NCBI GenBank assembly: GCA_003117195.1
Contig: BDSI01000012.1
Location: forward strand, 744,001 to 808,000
Source of the DNA: Eudorina sp. 2006-703-Eu-15
Lineage: Eukaryota; Chlorophyta; Chlorophyceae; Chlamydomonadales; Volvocaceae
Direction: 5' to 3'
Length of the DNA stretch: 64,000 nt
The notes under the pieces were generated by a model. The model was given only the letters and a program-made list of their open reading frames with translations. It ran no database searches and was not told the DNA's origin. Shown one piece after another: positions 57,889 through 64,000 of the stretch; positions within the stretch are counted from its first letter, which is position 1, and each line of letters begins with the position of its first letter. The translations under genes and the position numbers were made by a program.

Positions 57889-58126
57889 CAGGGTGGCTAT
57901 CTTAATATATAAAAACATATATTCGGCCGAATGTTTTGAGTTTTAACAGATACTTTTCCTATGGAGACAAATGAGGTTTAAGATATTCATGGCCTGTCGC
58001 GCGGTGAAAACCCCCCTTGGGTAGATAATATGCCGGCAAAAGCTCCCTCCGACAGATACTTTCATCACGATTGGGCAAGGAGTAATTCTGGCTGTAGATA
58101 CTCTGCAAAACAAGATAGCCACCCTG
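57889..58126. mobile_element. Non-autonomous hAT-type MITE, copy 2 (238 bp)
   Basis: Ends CAGGGTGGCTATCTTA...AAGATAGCCACCCTG, with a perfect 8-bp duplication GCATTGGG on both sides (57881-57888 and 58127-58134). It is in reverse orientation relative to the 17.6-kb copy and about the same length. It sits inside the chimeric duplicate; the matching place in the source (about 43440) has no insertion. Confidence 0.93.
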
Positions 58127-58300
58127 GCATTGGGTAAGCACGGCAGCACCCAACCCTTGGAACTATGGTCACAAGTTCTTAAAGGTGGCGTATTGCATGG
58201 GGTACCGTTCGCATCGGCTGTACGACGGTTGAAGACACTACTTCTCCGTGTGGACGGATGTGGCTACCTCGGTCCCTCCCACTTTGATACCCCTCCACAA

Positions 58301-58346
58301 ATGAATGAATGAATGAATGTTACAGCGGACCCCAACGGGATCACGC
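58301..58346 (-). repeat. CATT-tailed dispersed repeat, copy 4
   Basis: On the minus strand, GATCCCGTTGGGGTCCGCTG then TAACATTC followed by four CATT units. It has the same core and tail as the three plus-strand copies. Confidence 0.75.
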
Positions 58347-58548
58347 AAATAACTTGGCAAGCAAGTCTACTGGGGGCTCATGCAAGGCCCTGCGTGATCA
58401 AGTTGGTCTCCAGACTGTATCACTGAATATCACAGGCAGTACAGGGCGCCCCGAGGACATGGTACGGGAGGGTTTTATTTTCTCGGGCGGATGAAGCATC
58501 AACACTTTGGGGCAAGCCCCGCGATCGGCCCTGTACCACCTCAAATGC

Positions 58549-58725
58549 ACAAGTGGTCCTCCTCCCAGCGCAGGTGGGACGACAGGAGATTGCTGTACTG
58601 CTGTACGGCAGCCTCGATCTCAGCGGCGCCGGCGCCGGACGCAGAGTCGCCCGCCTCCGACAGCAGCGGTGTGATCCTGTGCGGCGTCCTCCGGGCCGGC
58701 ATGTGTGAGGGTGCGGTCGGGGTCG
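58549..58725 (-). pseudogene. Duplicate of exon 16 (hemerythrin part) of the channel-hemerythrin gene
   Basis: Nearly identical to 45981-46157: it contains the block GGTGGTCCTCCTCCCAGCGC and continues through the exon-16 acceptor into the preceding intron. The exon's 3' part and donor are missing, so it is a dead fragment. It directly follows the duplicated tail of the CGL160-like locus. Confidence 0.9.
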
Positions 58726-58844
58726 TAAATAACGTATGAGCTGTCAGAGCTCAGAGGGCAGGAGAGACCAGCAGTTACCAACCAGCAGTTTCGGTGCGCC
58801 AGTTTCGGTGCGCCAGTTCGTTTAGGCAGTGAATGGTGAGGAAG

Positions 58845-58975
58845 CCTCGGCTGTCGCCGTTGGCTGTCACCGATGACCCGCGGGGTCCGCTGTAACATCC
58901 GTAACAAAGTTACCAACAGCCAGCCATGCAAGTATTATTATTAAGGATGTTACAGCAGACCCCGCGGGTATGTAA
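58845..58975. repeat. Inverted pair of GGGGTCCGCTGTAACATCC repeats
   Basis: A plus-strand copy (GACCCGCGGGGTCCGCTGTA at 58873) and a minus-strand copy (GTTACAGCAGACCCCGCGGG at about 58952) face each other about 60 bp apart. A transcript would fold into a hairpin. Related single copies lie at 32193-32240 and 18483-18515. Confidence 0.75.
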
Positions 58976-59601
58976 TCCACAGGCTCTGCCAGCCAGGGCC
59001 ACCCACCCGGCCCAGGATGTTCAGAAACAAACCCGCCCCGGATGTGCAACACACAGATGCTGCCAATCAACCCAGCAGACGTGCACCACACGCACGCGCA
59101 CTTGACGACACGAAACTGCCAAGAACAGCCCCATCAGCTGTCAAAGCCACCCACCGCCGCCGCTGCAACGGCGGTTGGGCCCTCAAGTACCCGCGGGCCG
59201 GTGTTCCTAGGCAGGTGTAATGCTGTTGATCGGCCCCAACACAATCAACTCCAACGGCTCCATGTAACGTCGGGGTTACGATACGCAGCGGAAAGGGAAC
59301 TCACCGAGGAACCAGGTATCGTCGCTGAGGCCACCGACGAAGGACGGGGAGAAGGAGACGAGGGAGGAACCAACCTAAGTAGCGAAGTGACTAAGAACCT
59401 AACAAATGAGAGAATCATGTACCAAGTTGGTGGTGTCAAGAGACACCTGTGAATAATATCAATCCGTCTCATAAGCTCCACAAGTCGGCTTATGATGCCG
59501 ACGCCTTGAGATCTTGATTACGACCCGGGCTCCAAAATGGTTTCGCCAACTAATCCCAACGGTCGTTTCCCACTTTCGTGAGTCCCGATAGCCATTGATT
59601 A
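58976..59601. other. Gene-free stretch before the retroelement
   Basis: No domain recognised. Frames at 59042-59452 are open but featureless. Confidence 0.35.
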
Positions 59602-60707
59602 TTAGTCGGAAATATCATAATAATATTCTGGTCATAATCGTTACACTCCAGATGATGCTTAACAACAGCCTGGAGGGCCACTCCGGTTTGTTTTTCAGGG
59701 TGCGCGCTGATAGCATAGCAGGGTAGCTGGGCCACACGAGGAGCGTGTACAGTGTTGCTATCTTAAATAAAGAGCGGGCCGAGAGAATATTTACGGGCAA
59801 AAAACCCGGAAATTTTCTACTTCCCGGACCCCCAAGAAACCTGCGAGATTTCATTTATTTGACGCTGTGGAGAGCCGGAAATCTGCCCTGCCAACTATTT
59901 TCCAGACTACCAAAAAGGCCTGGAAATCTGCAGGCGCAGGGAAAATTCCTGCATCGTACACCTGTCTACCGCCAAAACACACTCGAATGCCGTGTCACCA
60001 ACTCCTGGTTACCCTCCCATATGCATCCGCGACGCAGGGAAAGCGCACTTCAGGCCTCCATGGACTTAGAATCCCTGTCGTTGTTGTGGTAACAGTGGCC
60101 CTGCTGTCGAAACACGCAGAAATATTTCCGGCCTGCCGCGGAGGTTTTTATTTCCTGGCACCTAGGAAGCCCCCCCAAATCTGCCCTGCCAAAGGTTTTT
60201 TGGCTACTGGCGACAGGCCGGAAACCTGCGGAATTCTATTTCCCCGTTTTGGAAGATAGCAACACTGAGCGTGTAGCTTCATTCGCGAGTAGAATCCCTG
60301 TGGAGCCTTGGAGCAAAGTCGACCGTCAGCCGTAAGTAATAAGTCGGCCGTCAGCACGCAATCTATGCGGTCGAGGATCAGGGATTCGATCCGGCACCGA
60401 AGTGCGCTGGTAAGTATTCGGTGCGGAGGGTTTCGTGAACGCTTTGCAACGATATGCCCATCTACGAATTACGGGCGGTTTTTCTACCGTGACAGTTTGT
60501 CACTACCGATCGTTTTTGGTGACGTTCCAAGCGGCGCTTTAGGCGCATTCGCATGTTATGCGCTTCGTCTATTCGTTACGGTGGGTTTTGTAGCAACGCG
60601 CTTCTGTTTCGCTTACAATGTATGGCGCTTGTCTGCTGGGTGTACTGCCGAGGGGGCTCTTAGTCGGAAATATCATAATAATATTCTGGTCATAATCGTT
60701 ACACTCC
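59602..60707 (-). mobile_element. Presumed 3' LTR region of a Ty3/gypsy element, interrupted by a hAT-like insertion
   Basis: Next to pol, the minus strand reads a purine tract AAAGGGGGGGAG and then TGTAACGATTATGACC, the expected polypurine tract and 5' edge of the 3' LTR (60703). A 48-bp sequence including that edge recurs exactly at 59602-59649 and 60660-60707. Whether the lower copy is the end of the same LTR, part of a second LTR or a solo fragment cannot be settled here. The far LTR edge and target duplication are not identified. Confidence 0.6.
59750..60267. mobile_element. hAT-like element, 518 bp, inserted in the LTR region
   Basis: Inverted termini CAGTGTTGCTATCTT are flanked by an exact 8-bp duplication AGCGTGTA (59742-59749 and 60268-60275). 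The termini share GCTATCTT with the CAGGGTGGCTATCTT MITE family, but the interior is unrelated in sequence and length. The interior has a repeated AAATCTGCCCTGCCAA. No transposase-like frame is present. Confidence 0.9.
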
Positions 60708-60746
60708 CCCCCTTTGAAGCGAACGTCCCGGTAGCGATGCCAGTAT

Positions 60747-63700
60747 TCACCGGCGGCGTGTCGATTTGACGCGCCTGCGCCGAGTCGTTGACTTATCCCG
60801 GGGAGGACGGGCCTGGGTGCGCTTGGTGAGGAAAGCATCGACCTCTTCGGCTACCAGAGAATCCCTTCGAAGAGACTCCTCAGGCTCCCAAGTGTTGTGT
60901 TCTGGGCCAAATCCGGCCCACTTAACCAGAAATTCGCGGCGTGTTTTACGCCCGACTTTGCGTTCCCGTAGGTCGATAATGCTGTCCACGCTCCAGTACT
61001 CCTCACCGTCCAGTACGAAGGCGGGCGGCGGTTGATAAGTGCCGTCACCTTTGTATGGCTTGAGAAGCGAGACGTGAAAGACTGGATGTATTTTGTATCC
61101 CGCTGGCAAATCAAGTTTGTAGGCCACCGAACCTACGCGCGCCAGGATTTTGAAAGGCCCAATGTACTTAGGCAACAATTTCTTTGCGCCAGGGGATTTC
61201 AACTTAATGTTGGATGTAGAGAGCAACACGTTTTCTCCGATGTCAAACGAGATGTCGGCTCGTTTACGGTTGTAGGCAGTTCTTTGGCGATCCTGTGCCG
61301 CTTGCAGGTGCCGGCGGGCCGCAGCAATGCGTTCCCGCATAATGGAGGCGAACTCATGCGCTGATGGGACTTTACCGTTCTCCCACTCAATGTCAACATC
61401 CGCGGGAACCCGAGGCTGGTGACACGAGTTGAGCATGAACGGCGTTGTCTTTGTGCTACCCTGCTTTGAGTTGTTGATAGCAAACTCAATGAAGGGCAGA
61501 TGTTTGTCCCAATCATCCTGCGTCGGATTGACGTAGTGACGCAGAGTTTCTTCCAAGAGCCGGTTCATGCGCTCCGTCTGGCCATCCGTTTGAGGGTGGT
61601 AGGCGGTGCTCATGCGTAATTTGGTGCGAAGGCTCTTGAATAGTTCCTGCCAGAAATGACCAGTGAATTGGGATCCACGGTCTGACACCAGGGACCTGGG
61701 CAGCCCATGATGCTTGAAAACGTGTTCGACGAATAGCCACGCTATTTCGTCAGCAGTGACGTCGGTGTGAGTGGCAGCAAAGTGCACCATCTTGCTGAGC
61801 CGATCCACAAACACAAGCACGGCGTCATGGCCCTTAGCGGTTTTCGGTAGCTGCGTGATCAAATCGAGTGACACGCTCTCCCAATTAGCTAACGGAGTTG
61901 GAAGGGGCTGTAACATACCATACGGCTTATGGTTTGAAGGCTTGTTGCGCTGGCAATCCGGACATCTTCCGACATACTCGGCCACGTCTGCGTCCAGAGT
62001 GGGCCACCAGTATGAGCGGGAAATCGCTTCACGCGTGCGGCTTACTCCTCTATGCCCAGAAGTGAGACTGTCATGGTATTCAGCCATAATCAGCTCGCGT
62101 AACCCGTCAGCGTCGGGGATCACCACCCGTTGACCTTTTTGCCAAAGGCCACGCGACGTGTTGTAGTACAGCCCAGCTATCCGTGTTGGGTCAGCAAAGG
62201 ATGGGTCCTGGTGGTACCCTCGCTGGATCCGCGTCAGAAGATCAGCGATGATGCTTGACCGTGTGAGCACTGCTGCCACCGTAGGCTCGTGAATCCTGCT
62301 GATAGGATCGGCCACGTTAATTCTGCCCGGACGATATTCCCATTCGAATTTGAAACGAGATAGGTATTCCATCCAGCGCGCTTGGCGCCGAGAGAGCAAG
62401 TTATTGCTCTTCTGGTCTTGCAGGTACACTAGGGGTTGGTGATCGGTTACTAACGTGACGTGTTGTGCGCCGTCAAGGTAGCACCTCCATTCGGTTAACG
62501 CATGGATAACCCCAAGGCACTCTTGATCAGTGGTTGTATAGTTTATCTCCGCAGGGGTAAACTTTTGGCTTGTGTAAGCCACCGGCTGACCGTTTTGCAA
62601 GAGGATGGCTCCTGTCCCGTATACGGACGCGTCGGACCAAACCTCAAAAGGCTTGTCCAAGTCTGGCAGAGTTAACACCGGTGCGTTCGTAAGTGCGTAC
62701 TTCACGCCATCAAACGCGGATTGGCATTGCGGTGTCCAATCCCAAGGTACTTGAGCACCCGTCAATGACGTGAGTGGGGCAACGAGCGATGAATAGCCCT
62801 GTATAAATCGCCTAAAGTAGTTTGCTAATCCCAGGAAAGATCTGAGACGCGAAACGTTTGTGGGAGTGGCCCAGTCCTGTACCACCTTTACTTTAGTCGG
62901 GTCGACCTTGAGGCCGTCCCTGCCCACGATGTGCCCCAAGAACTTCAATTACGCTTTATTGAAGTCGCACTTAGGCAGTTTTGCCCTGAACTTGTGCTCA
63001 CGTAACAGCTCAAGTACAATACGGAGGTGCCGTACATGTTCTTGTGCTGTTTTAGAGAAGATGAGTATATCGTCCAGATACACGAGAACAAATCGACCAA
63101 TATGCTCCCTGAACATTGTTGCCATTGTGGATTGGAACGTTGCAGGTGCATTTGTCAGGCCGAAACAAAGGACCTTGAACTGAAACTGTCCCTCAGGCGT
63201 GAGAAAGCTAGTTTTAGGTCTGTCCTCGGGCGTAATGCGGATCTGATAATAACCCTGTTGCAAGTCAAGGCTTGAAAAGACTTTTGCGCCTTGCAACTGG
63301 TCGACGGTTATGGACGGCATTGGATATCTCCGTTTAACGGTGATTTTGTTCAATGCTCGGTAATCCAAACACATTCGAAGGGTTTTGTCCTGCTTCTCGA
63401 CAAACAAGACAGGCGCACCGAATGGGGAGGTGCTTGGCTCTATGAACCCTTTAGCAAGCAAATCCGCTACCTGCTTTTTGATCTCTTCCCGCTCAGCCTG
63501 AGTCAAGCGGTACATTCGTTTTGCGGGCGGCTGAGCGCCTTCCACCAATGGTATAGTGTGACCTATGCCCTTACGCTCCAGTGGTGGCTCATTCAGCTCC
63601 GCGAAGACATCTGAAAACTCGGTTTTCAGTGCTTCGATTTCTGACTGCGGTACCAGGTTATCGGGCGCGGATGCGTCGGTTGACGTTGCGGCGCCAACGG

Positions 63701-63883
63701 TCGCGGCGTCGTGCCCCGAAGGGTCCGACTGCTGTCCTCGCGCACAAGCATTAGGTACGATCGCGCACCCTGCACAAGCAGCTTTGCAGCTTGCTTGGCG
63801 CTTAGCAGCGGAACCGCTGTTGCATGGTACAGTCGCGCGCAGACGTAGTTCATGACCGAGATGGGGTCAGGTTCTGCGTCCAT
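60747..63883 (-). pseudogene. Broken pol of a Ty3/gypsy chromovirus (RT, RNase H, integrase, chromodomain)
   Basis: Reading down the minus strand: protease end and linker (63883 to about 63700, LLSAKQAAKLLVQGARSYLM), reverse transcriptase with YLDDILIF near 63060, RNase H (TDHQPLVYL), integrase HHCC zinc finger, the D-D-E core with VFVDRLSKM, VSDRGSQF and HPQTDGQTERMN, a GPY/F module (GPFKILARVGSVAYKLDLP), and a C-terminal chromodomain (REFLVKWAGFGPEHNTWEPE). A chromodomain at the integrase end defines chromoviruses, whose insertions are steered by histone marks. Two lesions are visible: a TAA codon inside RT at 62949-62951, and a change of frame between the protease end and the RT linker, around 63700-63760. 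It is therefore not functional as read. Gag and the 5' LTR lie beyond the window. Confidence 0.93.
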
Positions 63884-64000
63884 CCTGTGTACGTAAGTCG
63901 GGAACAGTGTCAGGTTTCCACCCCCCCTTTGAAGGGTGAGTGTCAGAGTGTGTCACTGTCCCAGCTCATTACGGCCTTGTGCCGTTTGAGCCAATCTGTC
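63884..64000 (-). other. Retroelement sequence running off the window edge
   Basis: The protease-side frame continues upstream of 63883 (FPTYVHRM) with a G-run at 63921-63927 and a stop shortly before, so further frame damage is likely. This is presumably the gag-pol junction of the same element. Confidence 0.5.

Noticed and set aside
62949..62951. TAA in the retroelement as a programmed readthrough or frame-control site
   Set aside because: It sits inside the reverse transcriptase domain, not at a gag-pol border, and a second lesion exists upstream. Decay is simpler.

Overview
This window is nuclear DNA of a green alga of the Chlamydomonadales (Chlamydomonas/volvocine type). The DNA is GC-rich. 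Its genes are split by many short introns with GTGAGG/GTGGG-like donors and CAG acceptors, and it carries dense (GT)n and minisatellite repeats. One gene is a ciliary coiled-coil protein (CFAP58) and another looks like a plastid ATP-synthase assembly factor, so the source should be a flagellated phototroph. Gene models below were assembled by hand from reading frame, splice-site and phase agreement. No transcript data were available.

Layout. 1-4 kb: no clear gene. 4.0-5.7 kb (-): RING-H2 membrane protein, 5' end open. 7.2-13.6 kb (-): ten-exon, Ala-rich, about 811-aa membrane-type protein of unknown function. 14.0-15.9 kb (+): ankyrin-repeat protein, divergent from the previous gene. 16.3-17.3 kb: 26-bp minisatellite. 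17.6 kb: hAT-type MITE with a perfect 8-bp target duplication. 20.7-22.5 kb (+): VTC1/DUF202-like three-helix membrane protein. 23.5-24.0 kb (-): small, probably mitochondrial protein. 27.2-31.1 kb (-): F-box/leucine-rich-repeat-like protein with a natural (GGGS)n tract. 32.3-37.8 kb (-): CFAP58, complete in seven exons (868 aa). 38.4-42.7 kb (+): CGL160/AtpI-like protein, head-to-head with CFAP58. 45.1-53.9 kb (-): 17-exon, about 805-aa fusion of DUF4395, a SLAC1/TehA-family (TDT) anion channel and a hemerythrin domain. 55.2-56.3 kb (-): glutaredoxin. 57.5-58.7 kb: a chimeric, decayed duplicate of the 42.5-46.2 kb interval, containing a second copy of the hAT MITE. 59.6-64 kb (-): end of a Ty3/gypsy chromovirus with broken pol, its LTR region hit by a 518-bp hAT-like element.

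The most interesting item is the DUF4395-TDT-hemerythrin gene. It would place a di-iron, O2/NO-type sensing fold on the cytoplasmic end of an anion or dicarboxylate channel. Second is the repeat biology: three elements sharing GCTATCTT termini and each flanked by an exact 8-bp duplication; a chimeric duplicate made of the 3' exons of two neighbouring genes; and a short motif family that sits in introns of three genes, always in the same orientation relative to transcription and usually just before the 3' splice site.
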